Shown here: one piece after another, positions 16,162-23,794 of the stretch | Numbering within the stretch: the stretch's first letter is position 1 | How the letters are laid out: each line of letters begins with the position of its first letter | Source: Sphingomonadaceae bacterium | Lineage (GTDB): Bacteria; Pseudomonadota; Alphaproteobacteria; Sphingomonadales; Sphingomonadaceae | Length of the DNA stretch: 34,741 bases | Assembly (NCBI GenBank): GCA_025359445.1 | Contig: JANYGB010000066.1 | Span: forward strand, 1-34,741 | Direction of reading: 5' to 3' | Translations under genes and position numbers: made by a program | Notes under the pieces: generated by a model | Told to the model about the DNA's origin: nothing | What the model saw: only the letters and a program-made list of their open reading frames with translations | Databases searched by the model: none

Positions 16162-16905
16162 CTAAAAATCCAAACCGACGGCGGCAAAGAAATGAAACCC
16201 TTGCCCGCCGTGGTCCTCAAGTGTTGGTCCACCCGAAGCCAGCAGCCGCAGGGGTCCGGGCAAGTCATAGATCGCGCCGATGCCAAGGCTGGTGGAGGAA
16301 TGGCCGCCCACAACGTTTGGACCTTGCCGATCGGCCTCGAGCCCAACAAGCAATTTCCCCCCGAATTGACGCGATACGGCGATTCCCCCGGTCCAGTAGT
16401 CACGGTTTCCTAGGCCGGGGTTGATCGCGTAGCCACCGCCGCCAAACACCGACCATGCCCCGATGTCTTTTTGCGCCCAGATAGGCAGTAGAGCGGTAAC
16501 GTGACCTGCCCCCAAACCCTTGCCTGCGGTTGGCAGGGTAATTCCTGGGAATGCGGCGATCTGAACGCCGGCCGCTTCATTATGGTAGAAGCGGTATTTG
16601 ACCGAGGCGGCAATGTCGCCTGCACCCGAAGTCCACCCGGATGAATCGTGAACGTAAGACATTGGCAGGCCGATCGTGAGTTGCACATCCTTGACCGGAC
16701 CGTAGTTGATCTCTGCCCCGAATGAGCCCCCGAAGTCGTTGCCGCGGCCTTCCGCCTCGAACAATGGCGCGTAGATTTCCCAGTGGCCGGTTTCAGTTGG
16801 CTCGGGGTCGTCGGTGAGGAATGGCGGGCCAGCCCAGGCAGCGGTCGCCGCCAGCGTTATGACGACAGCGAGCGTGCTTGCGGCCTTTTTGAGATGCGCG
16901 ATCAG
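16162..16905 (-). CDS. Outer-membrane beta-barrel-like exported protein
   Basis: A 247-residue exported protein. From the chosen start it has a signal peptide (LKKAASTLAVVITLAATAAWA, cleavage before GPP). The mature chain has alternating beta-strands and ends in ...VGLDF, a terminal aromatic typical of outer-membrane barrels. It resembles the MetA-pathway phenol-degradation / putative transporter barrel family in overall texture (inference). Start: the only way to include the signal peptide is a CTG at 16905, which overlaps the stop of the upstream gene (CTGA), with GAGG about ten bases before it. A TTG at 16764 would lose the export signal. Translation is probably coupled to the upstream membrane protein. 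Confidence 0.68.
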   Translation of the reverse strand: MIAHLKKAASTLAVVITLAATAAWAGPPFLTDDPEPTETGHWEIYAPLFEAEGRGNDFGGSFGAEINYGPVKDVQLTIGLPMSYVHDSSGWTSGAGDIAASVKYRFYHNEAAGVQIAAFPGITLPTAGKGLGAGHVTALLPIWAQKDIGAWSVFGGGGYAINPGLGNRDYWTGGIAVSRQFGGKLLVGLEADRQGPNVVGGHSSTSLGIGAIYDLPGPLRLLASGGPTLEDHGGQGFHFFAAVGLDF

Positions 16906-17708
16906 GTTCGCGTTCCCTCGCTCGCGCCGGGGTGCTCACCAGCACGTTGCGGCAGGACAAGGATCAGCACCACAATAGCAACCGCCAGAACCAGCGTAGC
17001 AATTGGACGGCTAAGGTCGAGGCCGCCTTTTGCGATCGGCTTATCGAGAAAATCGCCGACCGTAGCTCCAAGCGGGCGAGTCAGGATGAACGCCGCCCAG
17101 AACAGGATGACGCGGCTGATCACGGTCCAATAGTAGAGCGCGGCAAGAACTGCCAAAGCTGCCCCGAACACAACCGCGCCGCCGCTGTAGCCCAAACCGG
17201 AATCAGCAAACCAATCGCCTAGCGCGGTTCCCAACGTCTGCGAAAACGTGATTGTGATCCAGTAAAACGTCTCTTCGCGGGGACCGACGATCGAGTTGAC
17301 CGAAATCGATCCGGTCGCCTTGTACCAGCTGAACAGCGACGCCAGCACGCACCCGAACAGCAGCAGGGAGCCGCCTGGGTATCCGATGCCGAGCGAGCGT
17401 GTGCAAAAGTCCGCAAGGGTGGTGCCGGCGGTGGTCGAGGCGATGATCGTCGCCCAGTAGAGCCACGGATTGAAGCGACGGGCTCTAATCTGGATCCAGA
17501 TCAGCGCGAGCAGCACGACCCCGAAGATCGCCGTCCCGATCAGGTAGCCGTTAAGCCCGGCTTGCCCCGCCGTGGGCGTCGTTTCACCCAGCCAGCTCAT
17601 CGAGACAGTGTCGCCGCCGGTTTCTCCTAATGTAGTCGCCAGGATTTTGATTACCCAGAAGCCCAGCGTAACTGCTGGGACTTTGGTCAGGACCTCGCTT
17701 TTGGTCAT
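16902..17708 (-). CDS. COG4705-type membrane protein with four internal repeats
   Basis: A 268-residue inner-membrane protein with about eight hydrophobic segments. It resembles the uncharacterised COG4705 membrane-anchored family; function unknown. Four copies of one motif are visible: FWVIKILATTLGETGGD (17-33), YWATIIASTTAGTTLADF (84-101), YWITITFSQTLGTALGDW (149-166) and FWAAFILTRPLGATVGDF (203-220). This aromatic-W...TxG-T-x-x-D pattern suggests a four-fold internal duplication with acidic residues in the membrane, as might line a pore or ion path (inference). Start: ATG at 17708 with AAGGAA eight bases upstream. The downstream barrel gene overlaps its stop. Confidence 0.8.
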   Translation of the reverse strand: MTKSEVLTKVPAVTLGFWVIKILATTLGETGGDTVSMSWLGETTPTAGQAGLNGYLIGTAIFGVVLLALIWIQIRARRFNPWLYWATIIASTTAGTTLADFCTRSLGIGYPGGSLLLFGCVLASLFSWYKATGSISVNSIVGPREETFYWITITFSQTLGTALGDWFADSGLGYSGGAVVFGAALAVLAALYYWTVISRVILFWAAFILTRPLGATVGDFLDKPIAKGGLDLSRPIATLVLAVAIVVLILVLPQRAGEHPGASEGTRT

Positions 17709-17775
17709 CAAAATTTCCTTCTGTTCGTTAGGAGGCGCGGTGGCCAGATCGCACCGCATAACCAGTTATGTCTAA

Positions 17776-18795
17776 TCAATGCGAGAGTGTCGGTACCAGC
17801 ACGATCAAGTGGGTGCTCCCAGCCACCAGTGCCGGCCGTCCGCCGCCAGTTGCAGGCTCAAACCGTGCTGCGGGCAAGTAGATCCGGCCGCTGACCGGAT
17901 CAAGCGCGGCGGTTCGTGCGCTTACTTCAGTATTAATCGGGGAGAGTGCATTTACCGCCCTGCTTTTGCCGACGGCGAAAACCGACAGAATTCCGCTTTG
18001 CCCGCACGGGACGAGGAACCGGCGGCGTGATGCATCGAACAATACCCCATCCGGTCCCTTTCCGATCGCCAGTAGCCTGATCAGCCGATGCGACCGGGCG
18101 TCAACGAGTGCGGCCTGCCCATTTGCGCAGGCGCTTAAGATCAAGCCATCCGCTGCATCAAATGCAATCCCGGTCGGACCTTCGCAGCCAGGCAGCGCAA
18201 TCGGTTTTAGCGTGACGCCGCGTTTGAGATCCACCAGCTCGATTTCGTTGGCATCTTCATCGTTAACCGCGAGCAGGCCCGGACCGATCAGAGCGCCCAG
18301 TTCAAGCGCTGGTTTTACCGTGATAGTGCTCACGACCTTGACCGCTTGCGGGTCAATCACCGACACGGTGCCGCCCTTTGCATTCATGACGATCAGGCGC
18401 TTTGATTCAGGATCGTAGATCGCGGCATCGGGATTTTGTCCAACCGCGATGCTGGCGGTTTGCGCGCCGGTCGTGCCGTTGATCAAACGAACACTGTTAT
18501 CGCCGCCGCTGGTTACAGCTATCAAACCAGTTCCGTCGATCGGCACTGCCGCATGCCCGTGCGACACGGTTCCTGCTTTGCGGGTCGTGCCAGTCGCAAG
18601 GTCCACGATAGAGATACTGTCGCCGCGTGCGATCAGGACCAGGTGGTGGGCCGGATCGACACTAAGCAGATCCCATCTGCCGTCAGGTAATGGAATTGCG
18701 TTTGCCGCGCTGTATGCCGGCTGGGGAGGCTCGGTCGCGCCAGACGAACCGGCGCAGGTCGCAACCAGTATGATCGTCATGACAATCCGCCGCAT
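17776..18795 (-). CDS. Exported YncE-like beta-propeller protein 1
   Basis: A 339-residue secreted protein with a signal peptide (MRRIVMTIILVATCAGSSGA). Repeated WD/NHL/YncE-type blades follow (DPAHHLVLIARGDSISIVDL, YDPESKRLIVMNAKGGTVSVID, FDAADGLILSACANGQAALVD, FDASRRRFLVPCGQSG). Each blade has the D-x-x-x-x-x-L-x-V pattern ending in a 'VID' strand. Such propellers usually bind ligands or partner proteins in the periplasm; no catalytic residues are evident. The ATG at 18795 has AAAGGAC seven bases upstream. It lies downstream of the TonB receptor on the same strand, separated by a hairpin. It is a distant paralogue of the propeller gene at 25108, which suggests both serve the same uptake locus. 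Confidence 0.8.
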   Translation of the reverse strand: MRRIVMTIILVATCAGSSGATEPPQPAYSAANAIPLPDGRWDLLSVDPAHHLVLIARGDSISIVDLATGTTRKAGTVSHGHAAVPIDGTGLIAVTSGGDNSVRLINGTTGAQTASIAVGQNPDAAIYDPESKRLIVMNAKGGTVSVIDPQAVKVVSTITVKPALELGALIGPGLLAVNDEDANEIELVDLKRGVTLKPIALPGCEGPTGIAFDAADGLILSACANGQAALVDARSHRLIRLLAIGKGPDGVLFDASRRRFLVPCGQSGILSVFAVGKSRAVNALSPINTEVSARTAALDPVSGRIYLPAARFEPATGGGRPALVAGSTHLIVLVPTLSH

Positions 18796-18940
18796 GCTCA
18801 GGTCCTTTATTTGCAGGTGCTCGGGATTAGCTACATGCGATATTTGAATTGCGCATTACACATTCGGCGATGAGATTGGTCTTGGTCCTCGGCGGGTGAG
18901 CACAAAACCGGGATGCGCGCGCGATAGTCTGCCGGAATTT

Positions 18941-18974
18941 ACGTCCTGCGCGCGGAACAGTGCCCGCAGGACGT
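18941..18974. other. Inverted repeat after TonB receptor gene
   Basis: ACGTCCTGCG (18941-18950) and CGCAGGACGT (18965-18974), a perfect 10-bp inverted repeat with a 14-base loop, 19 bases after the receptor stop. It is probably a transcript-end or attenuating hairpin; there is no T-run on the minus strand, so it is not a standard intrinsic terminator. Confidence 0.55.
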
Positions 18975-18992
18975 CATTCATCAATCGCTTCG

Positions 18993-21900
18993 TCAGAATT
19001 TGACCTTTGCCGAGACAAACCAAGTCCTGCCGATAATGTCGTATAAAGCCGAGTCGGTCCGAAGTGCTGCCGAATTTACGTATGGCGGCGTCTTGTCGCC
19101 AAGATTTGTGACACCTGCGCCGATCGAAAAATGGTCATTGAAGGCGTAGTGAGCGTCAAGATCGAAATAGCTGTAAGCCGGCACGCCAGCGGTGGTTGCC
19201 GCTGCATTCACGACCCGATCAACATGGATCATACGGCCGATGTAGCGCCACCGGACCGTCGCCGAAAAGCCGCCGTTGGAATATGTAAGACCGGTGTTGG
19301 CCTTCCACTTGGGGTGCGAAATATCACCGGTGCCGGGATCATAACCAATGCTGCCGGCATAGTTGAGGGTTGGCGAACCAAGCAGGCCGGATACCTTGTA
19401 ATTTTTCAGGTACGAAACGACCGAGTTGAGCGCGATTTTGCCGGCCTGTGGCGACATGCCCAAAGCATCAAGCCCAAAGCGCCAGTTGAGCTGGGTGTCG
19501 ATGCCACTCACAGTATAAGTGGCAAAGTTGAACAGTCCTTGCTGGCTGGACGTGATCGCACCGCCCGATGCATCGCGCTGGACCCGCTGGCAATAAGCAT
19601 TGGTTACCGAGTAAGCCGTATTGCTCACGCCGTCTGAATTAAAGCAGCGCGGCAAAATATCGGTAAGGTTCAGCGAACCGATCGCATTGGTAATTTTGAT
19701 GTTGTAATAATCAACCGATATCTGAAAATTGCTGAACATCGAACTGTTGAAGTTGGGCGTAATAACCGCGCCAATCGACCAGGTGTTTGCTTTCTCCGGC
19801 GTCAAGGTAGCGTTGCTGCCGGTCGTGCCTTGGACGGACGGCGAGCCATAGGTGTAGGAGTTGATCAGCGTAGAAGGCACGCCCTGCGCCAGACACAATG
19901 TTTTCACCTGAGCTGCATTGGCACCGGTGCGGTAGCTGCTGTTGATGTCACAGGGATCCCCGGCAAGGCCCGTAAGCGTCGGATTGCCGATACTTACCTG
20001 GGCGTTTGTGGTGGGGCCGTAAAGATCTTCCAGACTGGGTGCGCGGATAGCTTTCGAATAGCCGCCCCGGAAGCGGAGTTGTTCCACGGGTGCCCAGCTC
20101 AGGTCAGCTTTCCAGGTGCTCTGGCCGGAAAAGGTATCGTATTTGGAATAACGGTAGCCGAGATCGAGCGAGAGCTCCTTCGCAAAGGGCTGATTGCTGA
20201 GCAGGGGAGCCAGCAATTCACCAAAGACTTCTTTGACCTTCTGCCGTCCCGAAGCGGCGGAGATCGAACCAAACGGCAGCGAATCGCCGGTGATGAAAGC
20301 GTTGTCCGGCTGGAAGTTATAGCTGGTCTCACGATAGTCGGCACCCAAGGCGAAACTCAGATCTCCTCCAGGAAGTTTGAACAGCGGGCCACTGATAGTG
20401 GCCTGAACGATCTTCTGGGTCTGGGTGTTGATATTGTGGTCAATGCGGCCGGCATATTCAAGGCAGCCGGGAGTGAGCGGATGGTTGCCCAGCGGATTCC
20501 ACGCATAACCCTTACAGGTGCCAGCTTTGCCAGTATAGTTGGCCGTGCCGTTCAGCATTGCAGTAATCGCGGATATACTGGCATCGCCAGCGGTATCGTT
20601 GACGAACTGCGTATGACCGAGCGAGCCATAAGCATCCCATTTCAGGCTCGTTCCGGGGATATCGCCCTTCAAGCCAACGACGGCTTGCCACAGATCATAT
20701 TTGAAAGTTTCAACGCGGTTACCAAATGGTGCCAGCAGCGCGGTGACTCGCAGAGTGCCGGTGGGAGAAGCCGGTGTGCCCGAATTGAGAATTGAAAGCA
20801 GTGCAGCATTGCCTTGCACGAACGGGTTGCTCACCGGCAGTTGAAGCGTAAGCGAACCTGATTCCTTGCTCGAACCTGGCCCGGTTATGTCCTTCGCTGA
20901 CGTTTCCATGAAATTGAATTGGCTGTAAACTGTAACATGATCACCCAGATCATAGTCGGCATTGGCGAATACGTTATATTTGGTCAAAGGCACCTGCACA
21001 TCGAACAGCTGCCCAAGGGCGACTTGAACCTTGTAGCAGCGGGAATCGTTGTCACCATTGCCGATGTTGATACCTGTTATGGAACCCAAACCCTTGTAAT
21101 TCTGAACGCAATTGGGTGCTGCCTTGGTCGTGAAGATCGTGCCATCGGTGTTTACGCCGATTGAGCCGTTGTAAGTACCCGAGCCTGCTATCGGTGTGGT
21201 CCCGGCATAGCCTGCCAGCACTGCATTGACGGCGGCAATCGTTGGCGCACCGCCGGCATAATTGCCAGGGTTGATCATGCCTTCAGGCGGCCGGGCCAGT
21301 TCGCGCGTGTCCTTGAAGAAGGGACGCGTCGAACCCAGAACCGTCGCACGATCGGAATAGCCAAATGCAAGCATGGCATGGCCGCGCCCATCGCCAAAAC
21401 TGCCGCCAACGATGCCGCTGATCTGGTTGGTTGCACCGTCACCCTTGGTGGTCGCGCCATGCTGGACATCAAGTTCGACCCCGCTGAATTTGTGCCTGAG
21501 CTTGAAGTTTACAACGCCGGCAATCGCGTCGGACCCATAGGTTGCCGACGCGCCACCAGTGATGACTTCGACATTCTCGATCAGGGCCGTCGGGATCTGG
21601 TTCAAATCGATAGCGCCGCTCGGCGCGGATGACATCAGCCGCCGCCCGTCAAGCAAGACCAGCGAGCGGTTGGGCCCAAGGCCGCGCAGATCGCTGTAGG
21701 ATTGTCCGCCCGCGAAGGAGAGCCCGCCGCCTTGCACAGTGGGGTTGCTGTTGCTGGCGCCTTGGCCTGCGGCGAACTGGGGCATCTGCCCGAGCACGCC
21801 ATCGAGCGAGGGGGAGCCCGCTGCCTTGATCGTCGAGACATCGATAGTCGAAATCGGGCTATCGGACTTGTAGTCCCGCCGCGAAATTAGCGAACCGGTC

Positions 21901-22064
21901 ACAATGATTTCGCTGGGCTCGGGCTGGGGATCGCTCGCCGCCGCGTCGGCCCGATCGACGGGTTTGGCTGCGCTGTCTTGCGCCAGGGCAGGGACGGCGA
22001 TTCCCGTGAGCGCAATCGCGCTCGCGCTGCACGCAAACAAGGTCCGGAAAATAACTCGGTTCAT
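18993..22064 (-). CDS. TonB-dependent outer-membrane receptor
   Basis: A 1023-residue TonB-dependent receptor. A signal peptide (to about residue 29, ...VPALAQ) is followed by a TonB-box-like EIIVTGS (53-59), a plug domain (about 65-185: ISTIDVSTIKAAGSPS, SYSDLRGLGPNRSLVLLDGRR, IENVEVITGGASATYGSDAIAGVVNF) and a long 22-strand-type barrel ending in VSAKVKF. The plug signatures are those of the large oligosaccharide/metabolite-type receptors abundant in sphingomonads. The substrate is not evident from sequence; the neighbouring tricarboxylate-type sensor and symporter suggest a carboxylate or its metal complex (inference). The ATG at 22064 has GGGAGGG upstream. There is no extra N-terminal signalling domain, so it is not a FecA-type transducer. 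Confidence 0.95.
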   Translation of the reverse strand: MNRVIFRTLFACSASAIALTGIAVPALAQDSAAKPVDRADAAASDPQPEPSEIIVTGSLISRRDYKSDSPISTIDVSTIKAAGSPSLDGVLGQMPQFAAGQGASNSNPTVQGGGLSFAGGQSYSDLRGLGPNRSLVLLDGRRLMSSAPSGAIDLNQIPTALIENVEVITGGASATYGSDAIAGVVNFKLRHKFSGVELDVQHGATTKGDGATNQISGIVGGSFGDGRGHAMLAFGYSDRATVLGSTRPFFKDTRELARPPEGMINPGNYAGGAPTIAAVNAVLAGYAGTTPIAGSGTYNGSIGVNTDGTIFTTKAAPNCVQNYKGLGSITGINIGNGDNDSRCYKVQVALGQLFDVQVPLTKYNVFANADYDLGDHVTVYSQFNFMETSAKDITGPGSSKESGSLTLQLPVSNPFVQGNAALLSILNSGTPASPTGTLRVTALLAPFGNRVETFKYDLWQAVVGLKGDIPGTSLKWDAYGSLGHTQFVNDTAGDASISAITAMLNGTANYTGKAGTCKGYAWNPLGNHPLTPGCLEYAGRIDHNINTQTQKIVQATISGPLFKLPGGDLSFALGADYRETSYNFQPDNAFITGDSLPFGSISAASGRQKVKEVFGELLAPLLSNQPFAKELSLDLGYRYSKYDTFSGQSTWKADLSWAPVEQLRFRGGYSKAIRAPSLEDLYGPTTNAQVSIGNPTLTGLAGDPCDINSSYRTGANAAQVKTLCLAQGVPSTLINSYTYGSPSVQGTTGSNATLTPEKANTWSIGAVITPNFNSSMFSNFQISVDYYNIKITNAIGSLNLTDILPRCFNSDGVSNTAYSVTNAYCQRVQRDASGGAITSSQQGLFNFATYTVSGIDTQLNWRFGLDALGMSPQAGKIALNSVVSYLKNYKVSGLLGSPTLNYAGSIGYDPGTGDISHPKWKANTGLTYSNGGFSATVRWRYIGRMIHVDRVVNAAATTAGVPAYSYFDLDAHYAFNDHFSIGAGVTNLGDKTPPYVNSAALRTDSALYDIIGRTWFVSAKVKF

Positions 22065-22213
22065 GGTTTCCCTCCCGTTGGACCATTTCGGCCCTTACGC
22101 TGGTCAAGATTGACGGCAGGAACTTGCGGGGCGCGATGCCAGGCGGCAATCCGTCATATGTCTCAGGAAGGCATTTAAGGGCATCCTGCTTGTGCCGGAT
22201 GACGCAGCTTTTG
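22065..22213. promoter_or_regulatory. Promoter region of TonB receptor gene
   Basis: The 149 bases between regulator stop and receptor start. CAGGA...TCCTG (22164-22188) is a 5-bp inverted repeat around an ATTTAAG core and might be an operator. I see no consensus -35/-10 pair. Confidence 0.35.
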
Positions 22214-23605
22214 TCAGAAGCGCAGATCTTCCAGAAAATGCGCAGAGAATTCCGATCGGTTGGGGATCCCGGATTTCGCGTAAATCGCCTGAGCCTGCTG
22301 CCGGACAGTGCGTTCGCTGGTGCCGCGTGCCGCCGCGATCTCCTTGAACTGAAGCCCTTTCAAAATCATCCAGCCGATCTCCAATTCGGCGCTGGAAAGG
22401 CCCCAGGCTTCCATCTGGCGCGCGATCGCGGTCCGCTCGCCAGCATTGTCTGGGTCGGCGTCGTCGCCCTTTGAGCTGAGCTGGGCGCGGATTTCGTTCA
22501 GCGCGTCGAGTGCCCGTTTCAGTTCGCCCGCCCTGATTTTTGCGGACCGGCGCTGCCACGCTACGGCCAAAGCCAGTGAGGCAGCAATCGCGAACCCGAG
22601 CAGCGCATAACGCCACGGCCGGACCAGCAAGTCGCGCAACCCTCCACCCCAGCGTGAGTCGCCGGGCGAGCCGGATAGCAGAACTTTGACCATTTGGCGG
22701 TCGGCGGCAATTTTTGCTTTGAACCCATCTTGAGGATTGCGCGGCGCGCGCCAGTTCTGCGCGGCAAGCTCGCGTGCCCAGGCCGGGCTGGCGAGCAAGC
22801 GTGAGAAGACGAGGTTGATGGCCAACCGCTGCGCCTTGGGTGCCTTGGGCGAAACAAACGCGCCCTTCCAATCCGTCACGACCAGAACGAACCCTGTTTC
22901 ACGCAGCGTTGGCAATGCGATGCCTGGAAAACGGTTCGCCGTGGATATTGCAAGCAAGCGCAGCTTGCCTCGACCGGGATAAGAGGCAAACTCCTCGTAG
23001 CTCCGAATTGCCACGAATTGCGGACCATTGGTCAAACGATCGAGCACTTGCTGACCGCCGCCCGGAACGGCGATGAACCTGAAGTGGTCGTGAGCAATGC
23101 CCAGCTTTGAGGCCATCGCCCACAGCAGCACTTCATCCGCGCTACCGGGTGAACCACCGATCCAGGTCAGCCGATCGGGATCAGCCCGCATCGCTTCGAT
23201 CAAATCGCCGACCGTATGGATTGGGCTGTCACTTCTGACGCCGATCGCCAAAGCAACTTCGGTGAGCTGGCAAACTGGTTCCAGATCGACCAGCGATACC
23301 GTTGAATGGTTCTCGGCTTCAGACCCGAGAATTGTGACGCCGCCAATGAAAATGGTGGGTTCGGTCAGGGCGGTCTGCCCTTCGAACTGTGCCAAGCCGA
23401 TCAAGCCTCCCGCACCAGGCGAGCGGCGTATTTCCACGGTGCGGACGATGTCTTCCGCTTTTAATGCAGCCGCGACCGACTGAGCGGTCTTGTCGAATCC
23501 GCCTCCAGCCGAAGCTGGAACGATAATCACCAGGCGATCAAACACAGGCGCAGCCACGCTCGGGACCGGCACCAGCAACAGCGCCAGCGCGCAAATGATT
23601 TTCAA
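22214..23605 (-). CDS. One-piece transmembrane regulator: TctC/Bug-type sensor plus LuxR HTH
   Basis: Numbering is from the longest frame (TTG 23632, 472 residues). A signal-anchor-like segment (10-28) leads into a periplasmic TctC/Bug tricarboxylate-binding domain (30-330: IIVPASAGGGFDKTAQ, SPGAGGLIGLAQF, then TVGDLIEAMRADPDRLTWIG). A membrane helix (343-359, ALLGFAIAASLALAVAW) and a charged linker follow. The C-terminal LuxR/GerE HTH (412-470) reads LSSAELEIGWMILKGLQF, KEIAAARGTSERTVRQQA and AIYAKSGIPNRSEF. TctC domains normally are free solute receptors; here one is wired directly to a DNA-binding domain across the membrane, in the manner of ToxR or CadC. The start is unsure: GGGGGAGG is ideally placed for a CTG at 23614, while TTG 23605 or TTG 23632 are conventional codons. 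It is divergent from the symporter gene. Confidence 0.85.
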   Translation of the reverse strand: MKIICALALLLVPVPSVAAPVFDRLVIIVPASAGGGFDKTAQSVAAALKAEDIVRTVEIRRSPGAGGLIGLAQFEGQTALTEPTIFIGGVTILGSEAENHSTVSLVDLEPVCQLTEVALAIGVRSDSPIHTVGDLIEAMRADPDRLTWIGGSPGSADEVLLWAMASKLGIAHDHFRFIAVPGGGQQVLDRLTNGPQFVAIRSYEEFASYPGRGKLRLLAISTANRFPGIALPTLRETGFVLVVTDWKGAFVSPKAPKAQRLAINLVFSRLLASPAWARELAAQNWRAPRNPQDGFKAKIAADRQMVKVLLSGSPGDSRWGGGLRDLLVRPWRYALLGFAIAASLALAVAWQRRSAKIRAGELKRALDALNEIRAQLSSKGDDADPDNAGERTAIARQMEAWGLSSAELEIGWMILKGLQFKEIAAARGTSERTVRQQAQAIYAKSGIPNRSEFSAHFLEDLRF

Positions 23606-23652
23606 GAAGCGCAGTTTGGCTTCCTCCCCCAACGCGCTGGTTTAGCGGTCCA

Positions 23653-23671
23653 GCCTTGCCTTAAGCAAGGC
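23653..23671. promoter_or_regulatory. Palindromic candidate operator
   Basis: GCCTTGC-CTTAA-GCAAGGC, a perfect 7-bp inverted repeat in the divergent promoter region of the regulator and symporter genes. It is a candidate binding site for the LuxR-type HTH. Confidence 0.5.
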
Positions 23672-23690
23672 TTCGATCGTTTGATCGAAG
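23671..23690. promoter_or_regulatory. Second palindrome adjoining the first
   Basis: CTTCGATC-GTTT-GATCGAAG, a perfect 8-bp inverted repeat sharing its first base with the previous one. A second operator or a leader hairpin of the symporter message is possible. Confidence 0.5.
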
Positions 23691-23794
23691 ATCCTGATAG
23701 GTCATCTGGCGGATTGGCTGGTCATGGAGGCGCTTATAAGGGTTTATCTGCAAAACAGAGGACCGGTCGACAGCTTGACCGGCGGAGAAGAAAA

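Noticed and set aside
18954..18975. GGAAC near the end of the TonB receptor gene
   Set aside because: No correctly spaced GTT; it lies in the loop of a hairpin.
19830..20795. 321-codon plus-strand frame inside the TonB receptor gene
   Set aside because: Antisense to a receptor with intact plug and barrel; no ribosome site or recognisable family.
22164..22188. CAGGA...TCCTG upstream of the receptor gene as the same operator as 23653-23671
   Set aside because: Only the outer five bases pair and the arms differ from the 23653 palindrome; shared sequence is limited to a TTAA-like core.
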